Origin: Monarcha castaneiventris obscurior
Lineage: Eukaryota; Chordata; Aves; Passeriformes; Monarchidae
Assembly (NCBI GenBank): GCA_026261815.1
Contig: JAMPIT010000484.1
Coordinates: 9,026,501 to 9,090,500 of the forward strand
DNA length: 64,000 nt
Reading direction: 5' to 3'
A program made the translations under genes and the position numbers. The notes beneath the pieces were generated by a model. It did no database searches, was not told the DNA's origin, and saw only the letters and a program-made list of their open reading frames with translations. Shown piece by piece: positions 36,801 through 49,900 of this stretch (positions within the stretch are counted from its first letter, which is position 1; every line of letters starts with the position of its first letter).

Positions 36801-37613
36801 AGATAACTATCAGATATGTGAATTTTCCAAAACAAGTGAGAATCTTAAAAAAAAAGTAGCTGTTTTGATTCTTCTTCAATAGCAGCTGTCAACGCCTGAG
36901 CATTTCTGCATTCAGAAGGTAATAAGTGTATATTGAGAAGGCAATAAAATGAGACAGTTAATTTTATTTCCCTCTTCAGATATAAGGCCCAAGCCATATC
37001 ACATCCAATAGAACCAGTTTAAAGGGATGAACTAGTTTCAGAATTTCTTTTGAGATGGTATTGAAGACTGTTAACTTGTGTGCATGTGAGAGATCTGATT
37101 GCTGGTCTTATTTTCCTAAGTCCCACCTAATGTCTGTGGTTCTGAAGCAATATGGGGTTGTACAGCATATCACAGTTTGCCTTTGTAGCTACTGTGGTCA
37201 TAGTTAAGAGGTTTGTGTTTTTCCTGTTAATTAAATGGGTAGGATGCTGTTCTTGAGCACTTCAGGCTGTTGATAAAAAATTTCATCATAAATTCAGTTT
37301 TATGTTTGAGAAGATCTGTAGTGAAGGTTCTGCAGCCAATTTCCAAATGTCTGAAGTCTTGGGGCCTGCACTGGGGACTAGGATGCAGTGTAATAACCCA
37401 GTCTCCAAGGATTTGGACCTGTCCTGTAAGAGCAGCCTTGGCTTTGGAGGTTCAAGAGTCACAATGGATCCAAACCAGGGAGATGCACAGCAGAATCCTC
37501 TTTACTGGGCCACTGGGTTGGTCCGTTCCTGGCTGTTTGATCACCTGTTTGATGTTGACATGGCACCTCTTACAATTTCTTAGGCACAGAAAAAATTGTT
37601 TTTCCTCCCTTAG
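33893..37613 (+). other. ARIH2: Rest of ARIH2 intron 1
   Basis: The first 250 bp are still CpG-rich. Beyond that nothing is recognised. A 77-codon acidic open frame at 34430-34660 has no known relative. Extra noncoding leader exons of ARIH2 could lie here unseen. Confidence 0.5.
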
Positions 37614-37961
37614 GAGACAGAGCTCAGATGAATTCAAAAGAACGATAAAGTTTGGAGGAAAAACAAGAAGCTGCGCTTGCTTTCCTGGTCTGCAGTTTGG
37701 CAGGGCATTAAGATGTCCGTGGACATGAACAGCCAGGGCTCTGACAGCAATGAAGAGGATTATGACCCTAATTGCGAGGAGGAGGAAGAGGATGAGGATC
37801 CTGGGGATATTGAGGATTATTATGATGGGGTAGCTAACGACGTGGAGCAGCAGGGAGCAGATGCCTTTGATCCAGAGGAATATCAGTTCACCTGCTTGAC
37901 TTACAAGGAGTCGGAGAGCACTCTGAATGAGCACATGGCCAGCTTGGCTGCCACGTTAAAG
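37614..37961 (+). CDS. ARIH2: ARIH2 coding exon 1: 5' UTR 37614-37712, CDS 37713-37961 (residues 1-83)
   Basis: The acceptor TTTTCCTCCCTTAG leads into a 99-nt leader and then the ATG. It encodes [20 protein letters not shown], an acidic run, and [20 protein letters not shown] before the donor GTGAGG (phase 0). The leader holds a short upstream ORF at 37628-37648. Confidence 0.95.
37628..37648 (+). promoter_or_regulatory. ARIH2: Short upstream ORF in the ARIH2 5' UTR
   Basis: ATG followed by five sense codons and TAA (peptide MNSKER), ending 64 nt before the main start, in another frame. If this exon is used as drawn, it could lower or tune ARIH2 translation. The ORF is directly visible; its use is inferred. 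Confidence 0.5.
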
Positions 37962-40900
37962 GTGAGGAAAGGTTTCTGCATTAACACAGGTGTAAGACAA
38001 GTCTGTGGTTGAACAGGCAAATGCTGACAATACAGTTTGTTATAAAAGCCGTGGCAACACTGCTGTTATGGGGGGTTGGAGGAGCATTATTGAAGGTCCC
38101 TTGTTCAAAACTGACTCAAAGGTTTACAATTGTTACATGCACGTTCTGGGGCCTGAAAAATCTTCCTTATTGAATGTTGATTCTTTTTTTTTCAGAGCTG
38201 AGCTTCATGACCAAAATTCCTGAATTAGTACTCTTTGCATTAACACAATGCAATGAGGATATATAGAAAAGAAACAAACCATAAATTGTGCAGTTTGGTA
38301 CACCTGTGTTTGAGAAAATAACTGACAAATAGGAAGACATGCTAAAACTCTGTAATTCTAACAGAAACACTTTTCTTGGTTGGTTCTGAGAGAATAATCA
38401 TGGACTTTCAAAGACAGATCAGCTGTTGTGCCAGGTAGGAACCCTACTGTTGCAGTGACACCAATTCAAGTACAATGAACTTGCCAGCTCTTGGGACAAG
38501 TGTGACTTGATTCATTGTCACAGAAAAGTTGTACTCAGAGTCAGCTCCATGGTATTATGCTCAATAAGACTTTTGTGAAGTTTTCTTTCTCATTTTGTAA
38601 CCAATTACTGTAGTGTCAGTCAAAAGAGGAGGCAGGCCAGACGAAAGGAGAGTTTTCTAAGCTCTAGATGTGGACACTGGGTTGAAATTGCTGCTGTATC
38701 AACGTTGTAACAAACTGGTGTTCTCGTCTTCTAGTGCTTGCTCTTCTCTGGAACAGCCCCTGAAAGCAGGACAGGTGCTGACTGCAGCATGTAAAAAACC
38801 CACATTGGATAGGTTTTGATTCCAATTCTTTCGGTCTGAATCCAATCTAATTTTTAAAATGAGAGGGATCTCTTGATCTTTATTTGCACATCAATGTCCT
38901 TTAGAAACAGTATAACCATAAAGCCTGAGGACTATGGACCATAAACAACAAGCTTTAAAGGGCACACATAATTTGATGATTTTGCCATCTGTTGTGCTTG
39001 TTCCCAGCATTTACCACCTCAGAAAATAAAGTTTTACTTTTTCTTGCTCTTAAACTTGTCTCTGTAATTACTTCAAAATGTGCATTCTGAGCTCTGAATG
39101 CCTGCAGTTCCCTACAGATTGTCAGAAACAGGAGGCAACAGAAAAGTACAAATGAGAATAGTTGGTCAGCACTTCTGATCCAGCTGCCAGTTGCTCTTGG
39201 TTCTTAGCAATTAAGATTTAGAACAGCTTTTCTGTGTCTTATTGTCTGCCTTCAAATGGAACACCCTCCAAAAAGGTGACCCCTGCCATATTGTTCTCTT
39301 GAACTAAATTACTGAAAGCAATACTTTCAGTCCTTAAATCAGGCTTCCAGAGTTAAAATAAAATTTTCAGGAGTTCTGAAGGTCTCATTGAGCATATATT
39401 ATAGTTGCCTAGACTATACCAACCTGCTAGCTCAAATCTCATCTCAAATTGGACCCAAGGAAAGAAAATTTAGATTTCTTTTATTTCAAGAATATGCCTG
39501 CATATTTACTTTTAAAATTAAGTGCTACGCACTTTGGTTTGTGCATGAAAAGATGAAATTAAATTTGACTAGCAGTTTGAAAAGCTGTGATCTTGTAAGC
39601 CACACACTCAGGCTTTAGCCCTTGAAGTGCCACATTAACTCTCTTTTCTCCAGAAGCAGTAGTCCAACAGTTGCAGTTTTCTGGATATCTGTTGTGTATC
39701 TCCAGCATTTGCTTTTTGTTTCCTGGCATACTTGCTTACAATTCTTCAACAACCCTGTCTTCCTTCCCCTCTCTCCCTGCCCAAGGAAGCTTGTGATTTT
39801 GTTAGTTTTCTGAGACAAAATATAATAGAAAGAATTAGTATTGAATTAGCAAGCATTAGAAAAGAAGGAAATGGAATGGAGCATGATGAAGTATTTATCA
39901 TCATTATTTTCTATAGACTTAATGGATACAAGTAAACAGGGGTAGACTTTTTAAAGAATTTTATTAACTTCATTTTTTTTAATTTGCTTGAGCTCTAGAA
40001 ACTGCTTTTTCTTTTTAAAACTACCTTTCACAATGTTTTGGGTTTCCCTGGATAGTGATGGTTGTTCTTTTGGAGCATCTAGTTTATTTTGGTTTCATCT
40101 CCTTTGCCTTATGATAAATACTGATTACGTGGTGCTTTTTCAGCATTAGCTCATATTTAAGGCAGAGTGGTTGCCCCAGCAGGGAAAGCTGAAGGTAAAT
40201 TAAAGACTGTCTTCAGAAGGTACAATGTTGAAGCCAATGCATGACTTGGTATCTGTGTGATTTACTATCACAAGAAATTAATAGAATAATATAATTCCCT
40301 AAAGCAAATTAGAAATAAATGCAATGAATGGGCTCAAAGCTGCGTTGGAATGTTCTGCCACTGTCTGTTGTCATTAGGTGATTCACTTTCTGAAGGTTAA
40401 ACTTGGGGACACACACACACATGTATTGAGTGGGTTTTTTCTCTGTGACATACTGTCTACACACTTTAAAGACCAGAAACAGAATTTCAGAGCTTTACAT
40501 CTTCATATTTGCAATCTGTGCTGTTGGTGGCTAACAACAGTTTAAATAGGTAGTATTTCATTTGCATTGCTCGTTAACCCTCAATATTTGTTTCTCAGAC
40601 TGTTTTGCTCAGCTTTTCAGACTGATTGTTAAATTCCTATTTTATTTTAAAGCGTTGTGGTAAAGGGTGGTCTTTGGAAACCTTCTTGGCTGTTTGCATT
40701 CCCCATGAGTTATAGCTGGCCTTGTTCTCATTCTTGCTGAAGGCACTGAACTGATCAAACCTTGCGTTGACTGGTTGACTTCAGGTCAGGTGTGAACACC
40801 CTGCACATGGTTAAAAGTTTGCATGCAAGATTGAAAGAGAAGCTCTTCAACAAAGTGCTTGTGCTTTGTCTATCCCAATTAGAGACAGCACTCAGTTAAA

Positions 40901-43900
40901 ATCGAAGGTCTGATAAAAGCATAAGACCCTGCATATAGGTAGATGTATGTCCTTGTAGCTCTTACTGTCATAGGAAACTTTTGCCTTAAATTCTTCTGAC
41001 TTGCTTTTTGTCAGGTGGGGAAATCTGAATAGAAAAATTAGTGCAAACAAGGCAGCAGTAGACTAAACCAGCTGTGCTGTGTGACAGGCCTGCAACTGTA
41101 TTAGTGGTTTTTCCAGAACCATACAGAAGCTAGAGAGATTTAGTAAGTGTTACTCTGAAAGTTTCTCCAAAATTTTGGTTTTGGTAAGAACTGTGAGTTC
41201 ATTGGTTTTCAAGGAAAAGAAGAGGAAATCTTTGCTCCTTGGTTAGTGGTGTTAATATGAAAATCTGAGGAAGGTTCAGATAATACCCTGACTAAAATTA
41301 GGACAGGCTATCTCTGTTGAAACATGCCAGAAGAAAATCTCGAATTAATACCCAAAACACTGTTTTTTCTGACCAAAAGGCCTGTGAATTGAAGTAGGTC
41401 ACTTTTAATTCCTCAAAAGGTCACTTGACCACAGTCAACACTTGCGAAGGACAATGCTCTCGAAAGCAGAGTGGCCTGTATTGCCTGCAGACCAGCAAAT
41501 GAATTCACAACAGTTCTTTTTAAGAAATAGATACAATTATAACATACAGTATCTTTCAAAAATAATGAATTAAAACGGTATAGTAGTAACTTTGCTTTTG
41601 AGATAACTCTGTCAGTTATCACTGGGTGATTGTGGGTCCTGGAGTGGCTTAGCAGTACATGCAAACAGTGTGATACTCAGCAGTTGTACAAACAAAGCTG
41701 ACCCTGTCACTGGCCAGCAATAAAGTGTATGATGATGTCATATTGTTTTTGTTTGTGAATGATGCTTCCTGGCTCTGCTGAGGGTCTCCATACATGTCTG
41801 GAGTATCTGTACTGTTTCAGATAACTGGCAATAGTTTTTCTGTTTCTGTGATGATTTATCTGTTTCTGTTCTGGATTTTTCTAGTGTTACCTTTTTTTTT
41901 TTTTTAATTGGTGTTATAAACCACCAGATAAAACAATTGCAATTAGAATTTATGAAAAAAAAATCACCTTGACTTTAGGTCTTAGCTGATTGTTAGTCAC
42001 GAGGAAGCTGTGATGTTTCTGTTCAGGCAAGCTAGCAAGGGAAAATAATCACGTTGTTTTACAGGCAATTGGTACTGATGTCTTTCCACTAAAACCAAAG
42101 GAATTGTAAGACTGAAGAACTTAATACTTTTCACTTCACTAATTTGACTAGTCTGCTATTATTTATCAGAGAGCAAAAAGCTTACTTCCTGTGCTTCCTG
42201 AAATTACAGCTTTTGATGTGGGGTTTTTTAGCCCTGTCCCTTGAAGAATAAACCTTGGTAGATGCAAAAAGTATTTGATATCATGACATAATTCTGAATC
42301 CGTTAATCCATGTTATCACTGCTGATCTTTCACAGATAAACCAGTTTTTTGTATGTTCTGGCTCATCATACTGATGTTGCATCTTTTCATGGAACCAGAT
42401 TAGTAATTGCTCATGAAAACACAGCCCTCTGAGGCTGCTGCACACACTCGAATTGCGCTGACACAGAGCCGTTAGTTTGTAGAGCTGCTTGGTGAGTGCT
42501 GGCAGTGCTCCTTTGCAAATACCATTTCCAGCAAACCCAGGTCATGTGCGTGGGGACTGGCAGCCCATGTGAGCAGCCCTTCCGAAGGAGCCTGTTCCTT
42601 GCAATCACAAAGTGTCAGCAAAGAGCCACATGTCAGGACCCTGGTGTGTGTGTGTGCCCTGCAGTATCGCTGTTCAAACCATGGCCAGAGTGTGCTGTGA
42701 GGTGCTGCTTATCTGAACCAACCTGCAGTGCTGCAGTGTCATCCTTTCAATGCCATAATGACTTAATGGAACTTTATGCAATGTAAAATGGCAGGATTAA
42801 AGCCTCGCTGTGCCTGAGTACCTCAGGTGCAGGAGAAGAATTAAAGCTCCTTGAAATATTAAAATGCATGTACTTAAGAACAGTTTCAAAAATTTATATT
42901 CAAAGTTAAAGTCCATGAGCACCAACATTGATAAGTATTAGTAAGCAGTAAATATTTAAATATAATTTATTATAAATGGTAGAACCCGATAGGCAAATTT
43001 GACTTTTTCACAGAACCCCTGTGGTGCTGTTTGGCAAAGATAACACACTGTTTTGAAGTACCCCTAAACCCCTAGATTAGTCAGGATGTGCAGGTTTATA
43101 TCTGTACTGTGTTCTGTGTTTTAACATCAAGCCAACATTATGTGGGACATCCAGTCTGAAGCTGTACCCCTTAGAAGCACTCGAATTTGAGACACACCTT
43201 TATCCTTTACCCACTTTTTGTTCCCAAACAGAATGATCCTGGAAGTTCTGCTATGCAAAAGTTGGGTTTTTGCGTACAGATTCACAATGCCTGTACTTCA
43301 GTCGTATCAAGAGGGCATGAGTGTGTCTGTAACTTCAGTGTAACTATCTTCAGTGTGTTTTGTTTTGGCTCATAAAAGTCTTCTTGTTTTTTAAAAATGT
43401 ATTACGTTTTTGTAGACTTTTGGTCAGCAGAAGAAGAGAGCGGGCTGGAGAGCCCAGACCCTGCAACCTTGTGACACATTCCTGGAGTCATTTGTGACAC
43501 CTTCCTGGAGTCACTTGAGGAAAGAAAACAATTTTGTTACTTACTGCCCAGGACTGCTGAAATTCTCAACTTGACTGGAAAAATGAGCCACAAATGTGGA
43601 GGGTGATTATAGCCCACACATTTCTTTGTGATTCACACCTTAAGTGTATCTTACAGCCAGTATGACTCTGCAGCGAGCAAAAAAATCTCTTCACAGCTGT
43701 TGATGAGTGTGATCTTGGTGGGAGGTAGAGGCAAGACACAAGTCATTAAAAATGTCAAAACAATCTCTTAGTAACTGTTTCATGTTGCAAGCTTACAGCT
43801 GGACATCATGATCACAGGACCAGCATGAAGCAGCTTTGCCCAATTTGTGCTGTGCCTATTAAGAATGGTGCAGCAGAAACAAGCTGTTGTGCACTGTGAA

Positions 43901-46900
43901 ACAGTGTTTTGTAAAGCAGATGTTTCTCCTCTTCATCTTTGTATAACAGAAGAAAAATGCCCTTTGAGCCAGGATTGTTGAATGAAGGACTCTGTTATTT
44001 GGGACTGAGCAGGGATTACTCACTGCAAAGTTACCTAAGCCCTGCTCCACTGTGGCTGTGTGCACACACCAGTGCTCCCAGTTCGGGTTGGCTGCCCGGA
44101 GTTCTGAGCCACTGGTCACGATTGTGTGGATTCAGGTTATTACGCTTCTTCCCTGTGCACCTTCTGAATGATCCTCTCTCTCAATCAGAAGGAATTGTCC
44201 ACTCTTCCTGTGTTTTGCTGGGAGAGCATCTGGGCAGGGGCTGTGCAGTGGGGTGTGTTGCTGGGTGTTGGCAGCATTCAGGGAGCACAGTGCAGCGTGT
44301 GCTGGGCACTGGTGCTCTCACACTGTGTTATTTTGGAAAGAATAACTGCAGGGAGGACAGCTGGGGAGTCTCACGTCAATCTTATATCCATGTGCTGTCT
44401 TACAGCTTTCTTGCAGCATTTCTTTCGCTCTAAATCTTTCAAAGAAGGGATCTCATAGCTGTTTTGTAATAATGCCTTCTGGCATACCAGCTTGCTTAAA
44501 TGTTTCTGTTCTTTTAATATTTATTTCTGAATTTCCTCAGGAAGAATAGCCTAACAGCTTGAGAAATACGTATGTTGAGATTTCCTAGCTGAGTCCTACT
44601 GATCCTGTTTATTGGCAGCTGCAGATGAAATTGTTGCTGTCCTGTGTAGGAGAGCGGGTTGGATTAAAGCAATGTGTAAATGTGGAGAGAGATCCAGAAT
44701 TTAACCCCAGATCCCCTTTCTTCAGTGTGTGGCCAACTAGGTCATGCACTGACAACTTCACAACCGTGGTGTAACACCAACAGTGTTTGTCATTCCCAAA
44801 CTGCACTCTGCCTCCTAATTATGCTTCTAATCTTGCAGACTGACACCAGGTCTCTGCATGCCAGAAGGTGAGTGACAGGGTACAGATTAAAACCCTGTGA
44901 TGAAGCAGAGCTCATGTAGTGCTGTTTGACAAAACCTTTCCATGGTATTGATAGTGCAGCTACAGCCTCTTAAATGGCATTTCTTTACCTGCTGCAGCCT
45001 GCAGTCTAATCAAGAGAGGGCCTGAAATGTCAGACAAATCGTAGTCAATCCTCTGTGTGCAACCTAAAGGTAGAGGGCTTTTTCTCATTTTTTTTTAAAT
45101 TTGACTGAACACAAGAAAAAAGAAATGCAGTATATATGATTTTGTTGTAAGATTGTCTGTTTTTCCTGTTAGATGAAATCAGGGTTCAATTTTGAAAACA
45201 ACCTTCTTATGCTCAGAAACCTGTAAGAGATACGAAAGATTTTGCTACAAGACTTTGAACACTTGTGGTGTTTATAGCAGGTGATGTGAATCATATCTCA
45301 AACCCTTGCAACCTCCTGAGTTTTCTACTAGGATTACATATTGGAAGTCTGCTTACAAGAGGTAGATCAAAGGAGAAAATATGGTCCAAAAAAAAGCTTT
45401 CCGTTGCCCTTTCTTAATTCCTGATACTTCTGCAGTTTTCTGAGAAACCCTCCAGTTAAAACAGGGCAGTCACATAATTTTTCCAATGTGGCATGGAGGG
45501 AGTCAGATTTACTTTCCACCAGAAAAACAAGTATAAAATGAATTTTTTTCCATTTGTGGGTCACTTTCCTTACGTTAGCATCTTGAAGTAAAGCATGTCT
45601 GAAGGGATTTTTTTCTTCAGTGAAATTACTCAATACAAATTATGGTTTCTTTCTAAGGTGACCTTACTCTACTGCCAGCTCAGGTCAGTCTATTTTGCCA
45701 TGGTTTCTCACCAACAGAAACAATTGCAGAGGCTTTTGCTCTGTGTGCCTTTCTTGTTTTAAAGAATTTTAATGTGTTTTTAGAGGTTTGGATGCAACAC
45801 ACAAACTAGTATCTTTTGATGTTCATCCTTTCGTTGCAGAACTAACAAAAACTATTTGTGGATTAAAACAAATGCTTCTCAAGATTAATCCTATTTGCTT
45901 AAATCTATTTGTATAAAAAGCTTTGATTAGGGAAAATAAAAGAAATGGAAGCTACATTTCTTTATGCCAGATTTGTGTTCTTCTTGGTCAGGCATTTCAG
46001 TGTAACTCTGATCTAACAGGAATTGTCAGCTTGGTGCAAAGCCATGGGATGTTAGCTCCAGCCGGATCCTATCATCTACAATTCATTCTGAATTTAATCT
46101 CTTTGAGAATCATGTGATGATCATTGTTTTAAATTCCTCATACCATATCTCTGCAGAAATGAGGATGGAAATACACCTCCAAAATATAGGCCTTCCCTTT
46201 GAGAAAAGTGAAATGAACTCATGAGATATGCATGTGATATAAATATGCATGAGCAATTTCTGTAGAATATAAGCTCTACAAAAGATGGAGTATTTTAGCT
46301 TTTAAGAAACATTTCTGTCTGAATTAGCAACTGTCAAGGCAGCATGGTTGAAAAGATTTTCTGCTGTAAAGAGATGAAACATCAGCTCTCCAAACACCTT
46401 AGCTTATCTAAGGAAGCAAGTTGAGACAATTGTTTTAGAGCCCTCTGAACACAGCAAGGTACCTGCAGGGATTCTTTGCAAATTCTTTTGATATTGTCTT
46501 GTCCTAAAGAATGCCAGACTCTCTTTCACACTTCAGAAGTGTGAGAATTTTGCTTAAATTGTGGAGTAAAGAACCTAGGAGATAAACCGAGATGGAAATA
46601 ATAAGGAAAAAAAATGTGCGCTCTTCCAGAAAATGGATAGATTTGTGTTTGATGCGGTGGCATTACTTTGTTCCACTTTCAGAACCTAATTTTGTTCAGC
46701 ACTATGTAAAATCTTCAGTCTTTTTTTACAGCTCCTGTGGATTCTTTTCCTTATGCAGAGCAGTTTCCTCTTGGCACCCTTGCTCTGTGCATAGCCACTG
46801 CGCCCCTTTTCCAATGCACTGATCAACAATTGGTGCCCATTCCTGGCAACCAGCAGCCCTCCTTAAGTGAGACTTAAACTGGTGGATGTTTGGAAGAGGC

Positions 46901-49900
46901 TTTGGAGGTGATAAAATTCCTGTTTTAAAATAAAGCTGGAAATGGCAGAGTGGATGGGATTCTGTCTGTTCAGCTTTGCTGCCACATCATGAAGAAAGAA
47001 GTCAGGTCTCCAGTCAAAAATTTTCCAGGTTCGATATTTGGACTGAGCTGATCTTTGATATTAAAGTTTTAAGCTGGTGATGGAGAAATGAGAATGAGGA
47101 GAAAAAAAAAAAAGTAGCGTGACTATTGCTTTCAGCTTCTAAACTTAAATAAATTTAATCCCAAGTAGAGTTCTGGAGAAGTCAGGCTATGTAGGCTATT
47201 GGCATAATTGATGGATTGCAGGCAAATACTGAAATAGTGTAACATGTAGAATATGCATTCCCCTCTGCACTGGGGTCTGTGGAAGTATTTCACTGAAAGG
47301 AGCAGCTGCCAGCAAGACACCAAATGGGTTACGTTACTGCCTTTTTTGGTTCTTACCATTCTGAAATGAGAATAGGAAAGTTTAAACAAAACAGACAATT
47401 TATCAGAGGCATAATTTTTTTTTTTAATGTGTTTTATGTCTGAGTCAAAGCATTATTATTCCTGAGATCTTGTGGCACCCAGGGGACTGAAACAGTGCTC
47501 TTTCTGAAGTGTTTTATAAGTTTGAGCTACTTCATTTTGTGAAACTTCTGACTGTCTAGGAAATGCTTTACTGGACAGTGTGCCAGCAGTATCAGCTTCT
47601 GTATGCTGCTTCTTCAGTACTGTAAGATAATGAATTATGTACACATGGACCAAACTTCTGATTGCAATGGTATTTTTCTGTGCTCAGCATGTTTTTGCTC
47701 CTGCTTACAAAGAAATACTTCAGCTATTCTGGGGTGTTATTGTGGAAGAACTGGCTGACTTGGTACAATCATTCAGTCATTGTGAGTATACAGTTGTTGA
47801 AGAGAGGCTGGGGATTGCTGCTAATCAATATAAGCAGGCTTTTGTTGAACATTTGTTTTTCTTCTCATGCTTGTTTTCTGGAATCTCCTCAGTAGTGTTT
47901 GCCCCTGATGGTATTTACATTTGTCTTCTGAATTCCCAGCCTTGCTGTTGGTGAGTAGGACAGCATGTGGTGAGACTCCACTCAGCAGGCACAGCCCCAG
48001 CATCATCAGTTGTTTGCTTTTCTCCCATTCCCTCTTTCTTACAGTTTGAATGTTACCTATCTTTAATCTGTAAGAACTGGTACTTCTGTGCCAAGGAGAC
48101 TGTGCGTATGTTGCTGAAACTGTCTGACTTCTGTTTTGCAAGATTACATGCACTCCAATCAGGTAGTATCAAAACTTTTTCTGTTTCAGGGCTTTTATGA
48201 AAGTGGTCTCATGTAATGGATCAGGCTTTATGAATTGAAAATGTTATGATTTTGTGTACTTTTATAATGGAAGTACTAAAATTAGCACTACAACTGATCC
48301 AGTCAGTGCTTGTAGTTGGAATTAAATAGGAATAGTCACAGAAGCTTTGTTATTCTTCTAGATCTGTTAGTCTGGCATCCTTCTGGAGCATTAATTCCAC
48401 ATCTTGCCTGACTTATAATTTGGTTCAAAAGCATTTGATTGTGTTAGGATAGTTTGTTAGATTTCAGAAATGTCTGCTGGTATTTGTCTTTCTCTTTCCA
48501 TACATCTTCAGTCTTGAATGTACTTGATTCCTCCTCAGGGAGCAAGTAACTTCATGGAATCATGATGCTGCAAGAAATGCTATACCTCAGGCTCTGAAAA
48601 TCCAACTGAAAAATGCACATTTTCCTATATTACAAATCAGCTTCCCATTTAAGTCCAGTCGTTTGTTTTCTTCTGTCAGGATGGTAGTTTTTCCTTACTG
48701 CTACTGAGAAATAGTTTCATTACTGTTAAAGAATTATTCATTAGCTTGTGGTTTGCATTTGTAGCAAGCCAGTCTTGTAGAGACCACATTCCTTATGGTT
48801 GTTTGTTTTACAGACTCAAATGCAGATGTTTTCCTTGTACAAACAAGTCAGAAGTGTCTGTCTGGGTCTGCCAGGCTGGGGGCTTAAGATAACAACCCAT
48901 CCCCGGCTGGCAGTGGCACTTCATCCATGCAAACTGTGTGTGTTGGCAGCAGCAGCCCTGTGTGCTATTCTCCATCTAATCACAGGTTTCTGTGCTGGGA
49001 GGGATGGCAATGCTGCCTGGCAGCCTTTGTTTTCAGAGGGTCACATCACATTGCTGGTAAAGTTGAGGAAGGTGACATGCCAGATCTTGCACAGCATGAG
49101 CTGATGCTTTGGTTCTCCTAGAAAAAGGGTTATTTGTACATTGAAAATTGCTCTTTTATTGCTGGGATTTCCTAGTGGCCAGCAAAGTGGGCACATCAGA
49201 ATGTAGAGATGGGTAAGAGCCAATTAAACACCACATCCACTTCGTGTGTTGGTGGTGCCCTGGTTTAATTCACTGACCCAACCATCCAGCATGGGAAAAT
49301 GCCAGTGCAGGACCAGTATCATGTGGCAGCAATAGGTCAGTTGTGTTGAGAAGCTGCACCTTTTCAGCAGGGTTGACTTAGAAGAATAATGAATGTTCTG
49401 CTCCTAGGTGTGCAGAGCCCTACTGTTTTTGTAGGAGTGACCATTGCTTGTTTTTTCTTCCAGGATTGTGTTGGTGTGCTGTGTGTATTACATCAGATAC
49501 TTTGGTTCACCTGTAGCACGTTTCAAAAAGGCCTATGACATTTCAGCCAATGATTGGGACTGACAGCTTCTCTAGGAGAAAAAAAACCAGCTCTTCCTGC
49601 AGCTAGAACAGAAGGAGTTGTTTTCTGTGAGCAGAGTAGGGAGGTGCCTTGGTGATAGGTCGTCTTGGAGTGCAGGAGGCAGAGCCCTTTAGTGTCAGAG
49701 GGTGTTTGAAGGCAGAATGTGCAGACACCGAACTTGCCCAGGTGCTTCCTAGCACAAATAGCAGTGAGGAGACAGGCGTTGTCAGCCCTCTGAATTCCCC
49801 TGGAAAAGGTCTGTTGTTAGGAGGACACCTGCTTTGTTTGAACTCTAGGACCTGAAGGGGTCAAGAAGCAAGGTGAAGGTCCATCAGCTCAGCAGATGTC

